Assembly (NCBI RefSeq): GCF_003610355.1
Contig: NZ_RAPY01000001.1
Coordinates: 1,674,001-1,738,000, forward strand
Direction: 5' to 3'
DNA length: 64,000 bases
Source: Sphingobacterium detergens
GTDB taxonomy: Bacteria; Bacteroidota; Bacteroidia; Sphingobacteriales; Sphingobacteriaceae
The notes beneath the pieces are model-generated. The model did not search any database. It was not told where the DNA came from and worked only from the letters and a program-made list of their open reading frames with translations. The position numbers and the translations under genes were made by a program. Shown here piece after piece: positions 45,639-55,099 of this stretch (within the stretch, counting starts at the first letter, position 1; each line of letters starts with the position of its first letter).

Positions 45639-48600
45639 CTATTCGCTGACCGTTACCTCCCGCACTCCCCCAGTTCGCTTCAATGTACCCCAGGTATTCA
45701 ATTCACCTTTAATGGCTTTTCTGACCGATTTGAATAGCACAAAATACATCAGTTGTCGCCAGAAAAAACGCTGTGGAAACAGGTAGATCAAATTTTTCAT
45801 TTTCTCACCTTCCATCCGAAAAGCAATCCCGGCAAAGAAAATATCCACGAATACAAATAAAAAGTAATAAAACATGACCTGACCAAAACCATTATGCAGG
45901 GAGAACAAACCGGCGAGCCCTGTCCAGCTGATTCCATTAACTTCACTCAATGAAAACAGGCCACTGATCAAGGAAAACAGCATAAATAGATCTGCCAATG
46001 GCGCAAATAAGGGCAGGATAATCTGGAAAATCAAGATATTGGGCATACCAACCATACCAAAATATCCGTATCTGGGGTTTAACAAGGTATTCTTATTTTT
46101 CCAGAAACTTTGCAGCACGCCAAAACTCCAGCGGAAGCGTTGCTTGAAAAGCATTTTTACAGTATCGGGAGCTTCGGTGAATGCAACCGCTTCTGCCGAG
46201 TTGCGTACGGTATAACCGGCCTTCAGTATGCGCATAGTCAGATCACAGTCTTCGGCCAATGTATCTGTTGTAAACCCACCGACTTCCAAAATGACGGATC
46301 GCCGAAAAGCGCCGATTGCGCCGGGAACGACCGAAATCATATTGAGCAGATCAAAAGCCCTTCTATCCATATTCTGCGAAGTGATATATTCGATAGCTTG
46401 CCAATGGGTCAACATATTGTGTACATTACCGACTTTCACACTACCGGCAACCGCAGCAACCTGATCTTTATTGAAATACTTCATCAACATCCGCAAAGCG
46501 TCAGTCTTCAACTGCGTATCTGCATCTATACAGAGTACAAAAGCCGCATCGGACTGTTGGATGCCATAATTCAGCGCCGAGGCTTTACCGCCGTTGGGTT
46601 TTGTAAACAACCTGACCTTTGGATGGTCGCCATAGACCTTGCTCACAATTTCGAAGGTTTTATCTTTGGATCCGTCATCGACAAAAATCAGTTCGTAGGC
46701 TGGGTAATCGAGATGAAGTAGGCTTTTGATTGTCGCCAAAACGGTCACCTCCTCATTATAGGCTGGGATAATAATACTGACCTTTTCCTGTGGATCCGAT
46801 ATCAATTCCAATTGTTCCTTCCTATTTTTTCTTTTTTGTCTTATGGCCAGATAGGCAATCATGACTGTACGGAAGATCGCCAATACAATCGCTAGTGAGA
46901 AAATCAGGTTAAGAAAGATATTTCCGTAAAACAGTGTTCCTAAAAAAAGTCGATTGGATGATCCGCTGAACCCCGAATCCGATGCATTTTGTACGGGTGG
47001 CATTAGCTCATCGCGTTTCTTACCCATAAGGTCTCCGATCGTCGCAAATTTATAACCATGTGCTTTGAAATAATGAATAATACGGGGCAGTGCCTCAATA
47101 GTAGCCTCCCGATTGCCGCCAGCATCATGCAGCAGGATAATATTACCATTATCACGTTGTTTTACAACTTCATTATAAATTTCATCCGCCGTACGACCGG
47201 GAAGCCAGTCATTGGGATCAATATACTCACCGACATTAATGTAGTTTTCCTTTCGGCTCTGGGCGACCGGAAGAATTTCAGCGACAGTCTGCGGTTCGGC
47301 ATCAGCATTAAACGGTGCACGGAACAGAATCGTGCTATGCCCGGTAATACATTCTATGATCTTCCGGGTTGCATTTAACTCAAATTTGACCCGATTGGGA
47401 CCTATTGTTGACATATCGGGATGGAAAAAAGTATGGTTCCCAAGCTCATGCCCCTGCTGATACTCTTTACGTACCAGATCCATATTTTTTTCGGCCATAA
47501 CCCCCACAAGAAAAAATGCCGCCGGAACATGCTCTCTTTTTAAAATATCCAACACCTCGGGTGTGTAGGTAGGATCAGGGCCATCATCAAAAGTCAATAC
47601 GACGGTGTTGTCCCTTTCGCCAAAACGCTTAATCACATAATTACTTGGCGTCTTGACATACTGTTGATCCTCAATCAAACCATTAGCCGGATTGTATGCA
47701 AATTTTACCAATCCGGGCTCTGGACTATTCACCAAATCCAGAATCTCACCATCACCGATATATTGTATCCCCCCGACCTTGATTTTGCTTATTTTTTCAA
47801 AATCAAAAGGCTCCTTGGCCAAATGATCATGATCCAAAGATCTCGAGATAAAGGACCATAAACGGGCATCTTCACTTCCCAACCGCCAAAGTGCTATACC
47901 CGCCAATCCCCAATCGTCGGCTTTACGGATCAAATTGAAGTAGGTGGCTGCATCCGTGAAATAGACATCATGGCGCATGCCAGTGCCATCCTTGTAACTA
48001 AAATTAAGATTCGCTGACTCCCGATCGAACCGAATGTTTGCATTGTAATTATGTGCCAGGATAACCGCATTATCATAGGTCAGGGTCTTGCCCACTTTTC
48101 CAACGGGCCAATCGTATCCATAACAGGCTAACGCCAAAATCACTTTATCTGCATCCACCTTACTACACAGCTCATCCAGGTTCTTTTCGACCCAAGCCTG
48201 GTGGGAAATCGCACCGGCATTACTTTCGATGGAATGCTGATCATAGGCCATTAAAATGATGTAATCATTGTATTTTTGTAGCGAAATAGGATCATAATCA
48301 TCATTTTCGGGTGAAATATCCTGTGAAACCAGCAAACCTTCGCTATGAAAAACCTGATAGATTCGCGCCATAAAATCGTTTAAAGGTTTACGGTTATCCA
48401 GTTGAAGGTTTTCAAAGTCGATATTGATGCCTGAAAAACCATTCCGCTTTATTTTGATTAAAATATCATCAATAAAGCGTTGCTGTTTTGCTGGATCTGA
48501 AAGTATTGTCCGTACAGTCTGTCCATCAAAGTCATTGCCGCTGAAATTGGAAATTTGGGCAATTGCCTTCCGTTTATATTGATGGATCACATTCAGAGCA

Positions 48601-49061
48601 GCGGTATCGGCTTTATCGACAATGGTATCCTGACCGGGCACCGTAAAAAATGACTCCATGGCAACCATATCCAGATGTCCTATGTTTCGCCTGAGGTCTG
48701 ACAAAGATTGCTGACGAACCTCATTGGACCAGGAACTGACATAAAAGCCCATGTTAATCCTATTTTTATTGCCAAGATGCTTCATATGTTTCAGCTCCCG
48801 GTCGCGTTTAATCTTTTCAAGTTCCGATCTGACGACCGTAAACTCCTTAAACTGTTTCGAGTTTTTCAACTTTGCGGTAGACTTTGCCGTCAAAGGTGCA
48901 TTTGTATTGATTGTTGGGAATGGAGGCACCTGGATCTTGCCCAGGGTATAGACAACGCATACGATGGCTACGATCATTCCAATAATCAGTGCCCTGCTCA
49001 TCCATGAAAAAGCGTACCAACGCTTTTTGCTCGACGTCTGAAAAATCTGTTTTTCTGACAT
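45639..49061 (-). CDS. Trimodular GH18 - polysaccharide deacetylase (CE4) - GT2 glycosyltransferase membrane protein
   Basis: This 1140-residue protein has three enzymatic parts. An N-terminal helix (RALIIGMIVAIVCVVYTLG) anchors a periplasmic GH18 domain (about 105-410) whose motif SGINIDFEN has D215 and the acid E217, but Ser210 and Asn213 at the two outer Asp positions. A NodB/CE4 domain (about 485-690) has TFDDGPD (D492-D493) and GNHTFFHPDM, so its metal site is intact. After a second helix (IFSLAIVLAIFRTVMIAYL) a processive GT2 domain carries VSIIIPAYNEE, FVDDGSKD, CIDADTQL, EDCDL and QRFRWSFG, then three or four helices. This suggests synthesis, deacetylation and trimming of a beta-1,4 or 1,6 GlcNAc polymer at the membrane. 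Confidence 0.9.
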   Translation of the reverse strand: MSEKQIFQTSSKKRWYAFSWMSRALIIGMIVAIVCVVYTLGKIQVPPFPTINTNAPLTAKSTAKLKNSKQFKEFTVVRSELEKIKRDRELKHMKHLGNKNRINMGFYVSSWSNEVRQQSLSDLRRNIGHLDMVAMESFFTVPGQDTIVDKADTAALNVIHQYKRKAIAQISNFSGNDFDGQTVRTILSDPAKQQRFIDDILIKIKRNGFSGINIDFENLQLDNRKPLNDFMARIYQVFHSEGLLVSQDISPENDDYDPISLQKYNDYIILMAYDQHSIESNAGAISHQAWVEKNLDELCSKVDADKVILALACYGYDWPVGKVGKTLTYDNAVILAHNYNANIRFDRESANLNFSYKDGTGMRHDVYFTDAATYFNLIRKADDWGLAGIALWRLGSEDARLWSFISRSLDHDHLAKEPFDFEKISKIKVGGIQYIGDGEILDLVNSPEPGLVKFAYNPANGLIEDQQYVKTPSNYVIKRFGERDNTVVLTFDDGPDPTYTPEVLDILKREHVPAAFFLVGVMAEKNMDLVRKEYQQGHELGNHTFFHPDMSTIGPNRVKFELNATRKIIECITGHSTILFRAPFNADAEPQTVAEILPVAQSRKENYINVGEYIDPNDWLPGRTADEIYNEVVKQRDNGNIILLHDAGGNREATIEALPRIIHYFKAHGYKFATIGDLMGKKRDELMPPVQNASDSGFSGSSNRLFLGTLFYGNIFLNLIFSLAIVLAIFRTVMIAYLAIRQKRKNRKEQLELISDPQEKVSIIIPAYNEEVTVLATIKSLLHLDYPAYELIFVDDGSKDKTFEIVSKVYGDHPKVRLFTKPNGGKASALNYGIQQSDAAFVLCIDADTQLKTDALRMLMKYFNKDQVAAVAGSVKVGNVHNMLTHWQAIEYITSQNMDRRAFDLLNMISVVPGAIGAFRRSVILEVGGFTTDTLAEDCDLTMRILKAGYTVRNSAEAVAFTEAPDTVKMLFKQRFRWSFGVLQSFWKNKNTLLNPRYGYFGMVGMPNILIFQIILPLFAPLADLFMLFSLISGLFSLSEVNGISWTGLAGLFSLHNGFGQVMFYYFLFVFVDIFFAGIAFRMEGEKMKNLIYLFPQRFFWRQLMYFVLFKSVRKAIKGELNTWGTLKRTGGVREVTVSE

Positions 49062-49224
49062 AAAATATTGCGATTAACTTCGGCTAAGCTACATCAGAAA
49101 ATGATCCAAAACACTCATCTTCAGCTTAAAAATTCCTTAATTTTACAGGACTACTCAACCTGGACACTCTACCGAATTTTGACTATCTTAGTAAGATCGG
49201 TAACACTGACTTAAAAACTCTGAT

Positions 49225-50061
49225 ATGACAACAACATACCTGCTATTATCCATGCTATCCTTACAAGCTCTTATCGGCTGCGGACAGTCTAATTCAGCAG
49301 TATCCCAACCGAAATCCAAAGACCTAACTGTGGAGACCAACAATCCTGACGGGAGACAGTTTATTGATCCAAAGGGAATGACTGTCAAATCAAGAATCTT
49401 ATTGCCTGCAGGTTTTGAAAGACTCAACTACACGTCAAAAGATTTCGGTAGTTTTCTCGAAAACCTTCCCTTATACCCCATTGATCATGAGGTACGTTAT
49501 TATAATGGAAAAATTAAGCCCCGAAACAACATCTATAATAGCGTTATAAAACTCGATATTGGCAAACGCGACCTGCACCAATGTGCCGACGCGGTCATGC
49601 GATTAAGGGCAGATTACCTCTACCAGCAAAAGAGATATCAGGACATTAGATTCAATTTTCTCTCCGATGGCAAACCACGCACCTATACAGATTATGCCAA
49701 AGGAGACTATTCGTATCCAAAATATTGGAAGTATATGGAGTATATTTTTGCCTATGCCAACACGGCTTCTTTACATGATGAGCTTCCTAATGTAAAATCG
49801 TCCACAACTGTCAAAATCGGAGACACTTTTATACAGAAAGGCTCCCCCATTGGCCATGCGATTATCGTCGTTGATCTTGCAAAAAATAAGGAAGGCAAAA
49901 CAATTGTATTACTTGCCCAAAGCTATATGCCTGCGCAGGAAATACAGCTATTGAACAATTGGAACAATGCAGCGTTAAGCCCTTGGTACGATATTGACAA
50001 AGATGTGATCAATACCCCAGAATGGACTTTTTATGCCCGTAACCTGAAAACCTGGAAATAG
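49225..50061 (+). CDS. DUF4846 domain-containing lipoprotein
   Basis: The N-terminus is a lipoprotein signal with lipobox LIGC (Cys19). The mature protein of about 260 aa has the DUF4846 features: an early LPAGFERLNYTSKDFGSFLE, YNGKIKPRNN, KRDLHQCADAVMRLRADYL, FNFLSDGK, a GHAIIVVDLA segment and LLAQSYMPAQEIQLL near the end. The 'QCADAVMRLRA' and 'GHA..V.D' elements suggest an enzyme-like core, but no activity is established. The gene is divergent from the GH18-CE4-GT2 gene. Confidence 0.87.
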   Translation: MTTTYLLLSMLSLQALIGCGQSNSAVSQPKSKDLTVETNNPDGRQFIDPKGMTVKSRILLPAGFERLNYTSKDFGSFLENLPLYPIDHEVRYYNGKIKPRNNIYNSVIKLDIGKRDLHQCADAVMRLRADYLYQQKRYQDIRFNFLSDGKPRTYTDYAKGDYSYPKYWKYMEYIFAYANTASLHDELPNVKSSTTVKIGDTFIQKGSPIGHAIIVVDLAKNKEGKTIVLLAQSYMPAQEIQLLNNWNNAALSPWYDIDKDVINTPEWTFYARNLKTWK

Positions 50062-50144
50062 TGTCATCATCCTGAAAATTCTTTCAGCACTTCTTGAACA
50101 ATAAAACCGAATTACAGTCTACATAGTTCTATGATTTTGTGAGT

Positions 50145-50184
50145 AAATTAAATAAAAAGATATTTTTGTCTTTTATTTAATTTT
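50145..50184. promoter_or_regulatory. Inverted repeat overlapping the hmp promoter (candidate Rrf2 operator)
   Basis: AAATTAAATAAAA and TTTTATTTAATTT form near-perfect 15-bp arms with AGA/TCT inside. The site covers TTTG (50165-50168), which with TATTTTTG (50187-50194) and an 18-bp spacer makes a good Bacteroidota promoter for hmp. The 16-mer AAATAAAAGACAAAAA, read on the minus strand here (50163-50178), recurs on the plus strand at 50286-50301 just before the hmp start codon. A pair of binding sites for the Rrf2 protein encoded downstream is the natural guess. Confidence 0.5.
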
Positions 50185-50320
50185 ACTATTTTTGCTTACG
50201 ATAGTCATTTGCAAATGTACCCTATCAAGGAGTAGTAACAACCTCTAAAAGAGGTAAAATCACATTTCATTCCTTTTTTTTATTAAAATAAAAGACAAAA
50301 AGGTATTTAAATATTTTATT

Positions 50321-51523
50321 ATGATTACCGAAACACAAAAAGATTTAATCAAAGGCACTATACCCGTTTTGAAGGAGCACGGTGTTGCGCTAACCAGCCA
50401 TTTTTACAAACGCATGTTTACGCACAATCCTGAGCTCAAGCATATATTCAATATGGGGAATCAGCAAAATGCAAAACAGCAAACGGCATTGGCCACCGCT
50501 GTATTGGCTTATGCGGAGCATATTGATAATCCAAGTGTACTATTATCCGCTGTCAAACACATCGGACAAAAACACAGTAGTCTCAATATTCGTCCTGAAC
50601 ATTATCAGATTGTTGGCAAGCACCTATTGGCTTCCATCCAGGAGGTATTGGGCGATGCTGCTACAGATGAGCTCATCGAAGCATGGAAAGTTGCCTACTT
50701 TCAATTGGCCGACCTGATGATCGGTATCGAAAAAGAGATGTACGACCAAATGGTCCAAAACGAAGGTGGCTGGACAGGTTGGAAACCTTTTAACATCGTT
50801 AAAATCGTTTCGGAGACCGAAGAAATCCAGTCGATTTACTTAGCTCCGACTGATGGCGGTCAACTTCCAAAACATACTGCCGGCCAATATGTAAGTGTAC
50901 GTGTGTATCTACCTGAGCTTCAACTCTACCAGCCGCGGCAATACAGCCTATCCGACGCCAGTAATGGTCAGTACCTTCGTATTTCTGTTAAAAAAGAAAC
51001 TCCCCTGGGAAAACCGGAAGGCATGGTCAGCAACTACTTACATCAATACTTTCAGGAGGGGAAACAGCTGGAATTGACAGCACCTACGGGCTCCTTCAAC
51101 CTGATTGAGAACGAGCATCCACATGTGTTTATCAGCGGCGGAGTCGGTCAGACTCCGTTGATGGCCATGCTGGAACAACTTATCAAGGCAAAGGGACAAA
51201 ATGCGGTGACATGGATTCATGGCTGTAGAAATAGTGATTTACACGCATTTAAAGACAGACTTAGGACACTTGAGACACAACATGAGCATATCAGATGCTT
51301 CTCATTTTACGATGAACTCCAGGAAGGCAACAGCGACAATCTCCCGGGCTGGGTAGATCTGGCTAAAATCGATTCGGATCATCTGCCACAAAAAGCCAAT
51401 TACTACTTGTGCGGCCCCTCAGGTTTTATAGAAAAACACTTCAAGTATCTGACAGGCCAAGGTATCCAAACCGAGCATATTCATTTTGAAGAGTTTGGAC
51501 CAGCTTCCCTACAGCTCAACTAG
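50321..51523 (+). CDS. hmp: Flavohemoglobin (nitric oxide dioxygenase)
   Basis: This enzyme oxidises nitric oxide to nitrate with O2 and NAD(P)H. The globin domain (1-140) has Y29 and proximal H85 (IGQKHSSLNIRPEHYQIVG) at the same numbers as in E. coli Hmp. The FAD domain (about 150-260) has QPRQYSLSD, and the NAD domain (265-400) has VFISGGVGQTPLMAML and YYLCGPSGFIE. Length 400 aa is standard. An Rrf2-family regulator gene lies 88 bp downstream, matching the NsrR-hmp pairing known elsewhere. Confidence 0.97.
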   Translation: MITETQKDLIKGTIPVLKEHGVALTSHFYKRMFTHNPELKHIFNMGNQQNAKQQTALATAVLAYAEHIDNPSVLLSAVKHIGQKHSSLNIRPEHYQIVGKHLLASIQEVLGDAATDELIEAWKVAYFQLADLMIGIEKEMYDQMVQNEGGWTGWKPFNIVKIVSETEEIQSIYLAPTDGGQLPKHTAGQYVSVRVYLPELQLYQPRQYSLSDASNGQYLRISVKKETPLGKPEGMVSNYLHQYFQEGKQLELTAPTGSFNLIENEHPHVFISGGVGQTPLMAMLEQLIKAKGQNAVTWIHGCRNSDLHAFKDRLRTLETQHEHIRCFSFYDELQEGNSDNLPGWVDLAKIDSDHLPQKANYYLCGPSGFIEKHFKYLTGQGIQTEHIHFEEFGPASLQLN

Positions 51524-51583
51524 GCAGCAGTGATAGCCATCCGTAAATTTTCCATGGATTGCGGATGGCTATTCTTGATTTTG

Positions 51584-51591
51584 TACCTTTG
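51584..51591 (+). promoter_or_regulatory. -7 promoter element of the Rrf2 gene
   Basis: TACCTTTG matches TAnnTTTG; a TTG at 51559-51561 sits 22 bp upstream, slightly long for a -33. The start codon at 51612 is 20 bp downstream, so the regulator probably has its own promoter. Confidence 0.5.
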
Positions 51592-51611
51592 TGGAAAAGC
51601 AAGAATAGATT

Positions 51612-52076
51612 ATGGGTATTTTCTCCAAAACATGCGAATATGGTCTTCGCGCAGTTTTTTTTATCGCACAGAGTTCACAAGAAAACAAACGTGTCGGCAT
51701 AAAGGAAATCGCCGAAAATATCCATTCTCCAGAGGCCTTTCTCGGAAAAATCTTGCAAAATTTAAGTCGTGCCGGTATTATTCGTTCTATGAAAGGACCT
51801 GGTGGCGGGTTCTATCTGGATGCATCCGATATGTCTACCCCTTTGTCAGATGTAGTTAAAGCAATTGATGGAGAGAACCTTTTTGTGGGCTGTGGAATGG
51901 GGCTGGAGTTCTGCTCAGAACAGTATCCTTGTCCGCTACATCATGAGTTTAAAAGTATTCGCAATAGCCTATCGGAGATGCTTCAAAATACAACTGTTGG
52001 CCAATTCAATGATGACCTTATAAAAGGAAAAATCCTGCTGACAAAATCCAAAATTACGCCAGACCAGGACAACTAA
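51612..52076 (+). CDS. Rrf2 family transcriptional regulator (NsrR/IscR-like)
   Basis: This 154-residue winged-helix regulator has the Rrf2 start TCEYGLRAVFFIA, the recognition region HSPEAFLGKILQNLSRAGII and the wing GPGGGFYL. Three cysteines, C94, C101 and C107, lie where NsrR and IscR bind an iron-sulfur cluster. It probably senses nitric oxide or cluster status and represses hmp. It is encoded downstream rather than divergently from hmp. Confidence 0.9.
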   Translation: MGIFSKTCEYGLRAVFFIAQSSQENKRVGIKEIAENIHSPEAFLGKILQNLSRAGIIRSMKGPGGGFYLDASDMSTPLSDVVKAIDGENLFVGCGMGLEFCSEQYPCPLHHEFKSIRNSLSEMLQNTTVGQFNDDLIKGKILLTKSKITPDQDN

Positions 52077-52689
52077 AGCGCCACTCAAAAGTGGACGAGA
52101 TAGGTCCAAAATAACATATTTTTCACCCCATTATGGATGCCTTTCCAGGATTCCAATTGTCGCTGCAGTCTTTCACGCCCTATCTTTATTGAGATTTGTT
52201 ATCATAAACAAAACAAACAAATAAACATCATAATTATATTGATATAAAGCAATTTAAATAAATTAAAAACATCTATAACCAGCAGCCTATCTCTTTTTGA
52301 TCTTATAGCTATAATAGCAGGTACTGAAGCCGTCTCTCCCTAAAAAGAACAGCTATAAAGTATTCCTTCACACCATTACCTACCGTCCAATACCGTTTGC
52401 ATTAAATAGCTGTAAACGATGCATTAATCAAGAATAAGTCTGTGAATGAGTAGGTCAATTTGCGAAAAAATGCTAAAATAACAGGGTTCAAAAGCGCATT
52501 TCTTATGGGTTAAAACCACATAGACCATGCGCATTATTGGTCAAAATAGTATTCTTACATAATTTTCATGCTTTGACACAAAATTCACAAAACATATTAT
52601 ATTATCATTTAAAATAGAACACTTTACAAACATCACATAAATAAAAAAATAACCTATAAAACACAGTAAAAACTACGGTTTTCGACTAA
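52077..52689. other. Gene-free AT-rich region
   Basis: About 610 bp after the Rrf2 gene show no open frame with protein character. A hairpin terminator at its right end suggests that something may be transcribed rightward through it, possibly a non-coding RNA. I cannot assign a known RNA family. Confidence 0.4.
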
Positions 52690-52725
52690 AAAAAGGTATG
52701 GATAAAATTCTATCCACACCTTTTT
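52690..52725 (+). terminator. Hairpin terminator in the gene-free region
   Basis: AAAAAGGT-A-TGGATA pairs with TATCCA-C-ACCTTTTT (14 of 15 pairs, 6-nt loop), and the T5 tract closes the right arm. It lies 610 bp after the last gene, so it may end an unannotated transcript. Confidence 0.6.
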
Positions 52726-52802
52726 CTTCAATACAACCACCTCCCCTACATCGAGTCAATCTAAAATGTCATTTTTCAAAAGCTGTATATTTCTACTACA
52801 CT

Positions 52803-52881
<79 letters not shown>

Positions 52882-52921
52882 AGACAAAACATCTTTCACA
52901 ATTTCCAAACGAATGGAATAA

Positions 52922-53562
52922 ATGATCATCAACAGTTACCCGTCAGCTTGCATCACACCTGCCTTTCATCTAACCACATTTTTAAACGACACAAGCCCTT
53001 TGCAGACAACAAGAGCACAAGACATGGCTCAAACCAAAAGATGTCTTAAAAACCTTAAAAAATAGGTATACTCCAATCAGCTAGCACGGAGCAAACGATC
53101 ATCACCAGCTATCCGTCAGCATGCATCACAGCCACCCTTTATCTAACCGCATTTTTAAGCGATACAAGCCCTTTGCAGACAACAAGAGCAGCAAGACATA
53201 GCTCAAACCAAAAGATGTCTTAAAAGCCATAAAAAATGGATATACTCCAATCAGCTTGTACAGAGCAAACGCTCATCAGCAGCTTCCCACCAGCATAGGT
53301 CATAACCAACTTTCATCTAACTGCATTTTTAAGCGACATGAGCCCTTTGCAGACAACAAGAGCAGCAAGACATAGCTCAAACCAAAAGATGTCTTAAAAG
53401 CCATAAAAAATGGATATACTCCAATCAGTTTGCACAGAGCAAACGATCATCAGCAGCTACCCACTAGCTTGCGTTACCCCCACACGTTACACTAACAATA
53501 TTTTATAAGTGGCATAAGCGCTTCATGTGTAGTACCACCAGATTTACCACATGAAAAAACAG
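52922..53562. repeat. 174-bp tandem repeat, about 3.7 copies
   Basis: Landmarks repeat at a 173-174 bp interval: GCCCTTTGCAGACAACAAGA at 52995, 53168 and 53342, with a diverged fourth copy near 53516. Another shared part is CCAAAAGATGTCTTAAAA. Copies 2 and 3 are nearly identical; copies 1 and 4 have diverged at the ends, which fits growth from the middle. No open frame runs through all copies. Confidence 0.85.
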
Positions 53563-53736
53563 CCCGGAAATAATTAAAAAAGACAAAACAAACTATTCTT
53601 CAGTAAAATAACACCATTTAAATAAACAGAAAAATCACATCCATAAAACACAATCCAAATCATAAAGTCCAAACAAAAGTGAAAACTACAGCGGAAACTT
53701 TAAACACAGTAACATTCAAACAATCTTACTTCTTGT

Positions 53737-53744
53737 TATCTTTG
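53737..53744 (+). promoter_or_regulatory. -7 promoter element before the first membrane paralogue
   Basis: TATCTTTG fits TAnnTTTG, 21 bp before the ATG at 53766. Its position inside the longer open frame (ATG 53679) supports the downstream start. Confidence 0.45.
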
Positions 53745-53765
53745 CTGTACTACATAATTCATTAT

Positions 53766-54428
53766 ATGCATAATTATTCCGCTGAAGACAGTTTATTTAT
53801 ACAGATCGAGATCAAGAAAATAAGAGAAGCCCGTAACAATGCGATCACTTTCATTATGGCAATCTTTCTCATTTCCTTTGTCATCTTGTTATATGTTTTT
53901 TCGGACCGGTGGCTGGCTACCCCTGACAAGCGGACTGTTTACCATAGCCCCACCATATCTCTTTACACAATATTCCTATTCCCGACCATACTATTTACTG
54001 GATTAAGTTGGGCCTTGTCTATCAAAAACCAAAAATATATTAGCGTACTACAGCAGCTCGACAGTCACGACTTAGATATCTATCGACGGTACACAAGCGT
54101 ACTTGCTCAGCGATATGCAGCCATTGCGCTCTACATTTTCTGTAAAAATGAACTTATATTCTTTCCTCTTTTTGGAAGTAAAAAGATTCCAATCAATCAG
54201 ATCAAACGTATAGAAACAAAATATGTCCATAATTATCGCGACACATACAGCTACCACATCTATTTTTATAACGATGCTACAAAAATCTATCAGACAACAA
54301 TGCACCAGATAGCTGCCTTCGATTTTCTACAGAAACAGCTTCTGGAGGAAAATCCAAATCTAACGATCATCGCACGGAACCAGATACCCTCGTATTTGAG
54401 AACAAAAGACAAGCCTACACACTATTAA
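53766..54428 (+). CDS. Hypothetical two-helix membrane protein, paralogue 1
   Basis: I chose the ATG at 53766 (MHNYSAEDSLFIQIEIKKIR) because it aligns with the start of the next gene's product; the frame is open from 53679. The 220-residue protein has two membrane segments (ITFIMAIFLISFVILLYVF and TIFLFPTILFTGLSWAL) and a cytoplasmic C-terminal domain containing LIFFPLFGSKKIPINQIKRI and LQKQLLEENPNLTII. The layout (two helices, then a PH-like domain) suggests a membrane-associated PH-fold protein, by inference only. Confidence 0.65.
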   Translation: MHNYSAEDSLFIQIEIKKIREARNNAITFIMAIFLISFVILLYVFSDRWLATPDKRTVYHSPTISLYTIFLFPTILFTGLSWALSIKNQKYISVLQQLDSHDLDIYRRYTSVLAQRYAAIALYIFCKNELIFFPLFGSKKIPINQIKRIETKYVHNYRDTYSYHIYFYNDATKIYQTTMHQIAAFDFLQKQLLEENPNLTIIARNQIPSYLRTKDKPTHY

Positions 54429-54436
54429 TTTATTAT

Positions 54437-55057
54437 ATGGAAAGTTATTCGTCCACCAACAGTTCATTTTTACAAACGGAGATAAGGAAAATCTGCAAAG
54501 TCCGCAATGCCATTATTGGACTATTTATAGCGATGTTTCTTTTTTGCTATGGCTTCTTCTTCTATATTTTTTTGGATAAGTGGACAGCTGCTTCAGATAA
54601 ACTGACATTTTTTTACAAGTCCCTCCCGCTCTTGAGTACATTGTTTGTCTATTTCGGCGTATTATTCGGCGGGCTCAGCTGGGGCGTTTATGCCAAAAAT
54701 CAGAAATTTATTATTGCCCTACGAGGTCTCAATAGCCGTGATCTCGATATTTATCAGCGGTACACCCGAAGACTTGTCCGCATCTATGCAACTATTGCGC
54801 CGTACCTTTTTCAGGAGCATGAGCTTGTATTTTTTCCTTTTTTTGGAAGTAAAAAAATTCCGATCAGTCAGATTCACCGTATAGAGACCAAGATTATACT
54901 GAACCACCGTGGCCCGAATAGTTTTCGCATCTATTTTTACAATGAATTCTCCAAGATTCATCAGGTGACAATGAACCAAAGAGGTGCATTCGATTTTATA
55001 CAAGAACAGCTTTTAGAGGAAAACCCGAACCTCAGCATCATTTCGAAAAACCATTAA
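54437..55057 (+). CDS. Hypothetical two-helix membrane protein, paralogue 2
   Basis: This 206-residue tandem paralogue of the preceding protein (8-bp gap) shares the same topology and motifs. These include LVFFPFFGSKKIPISQIHRIE, RIYFYNEFSKIHQVTMNQ and QEQLLEENPNLSIISKN. The C-terminal domain is much better conserved between the two than the membrane part, so the soluble domain probably carries the function. The family is not recognised. Confidence 0.65.
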   Translation: MESYSSTNSSFLQTEIRKICKVRNAIIGLFIAMFLFCYGFFFYIFLDKWTAASDKLTFFYKSLPLLSTLFVYFGVLFGGLSWGVYAKNQKFIIALRGLNSRDLDIYQRYTRRLVRIYATIAPYLFQEHELVFFPFFGSKKIPISQIHRIETKIILNHRGPNSFRIYFYNEFSKIHQVTMNQRGAFDFIQEQLLEENPNLSIISKNH

Positions 55058-55099
55058 GTTCCTTATACACAGTCCGCATGTAAAAAGAAATCCTCCACC

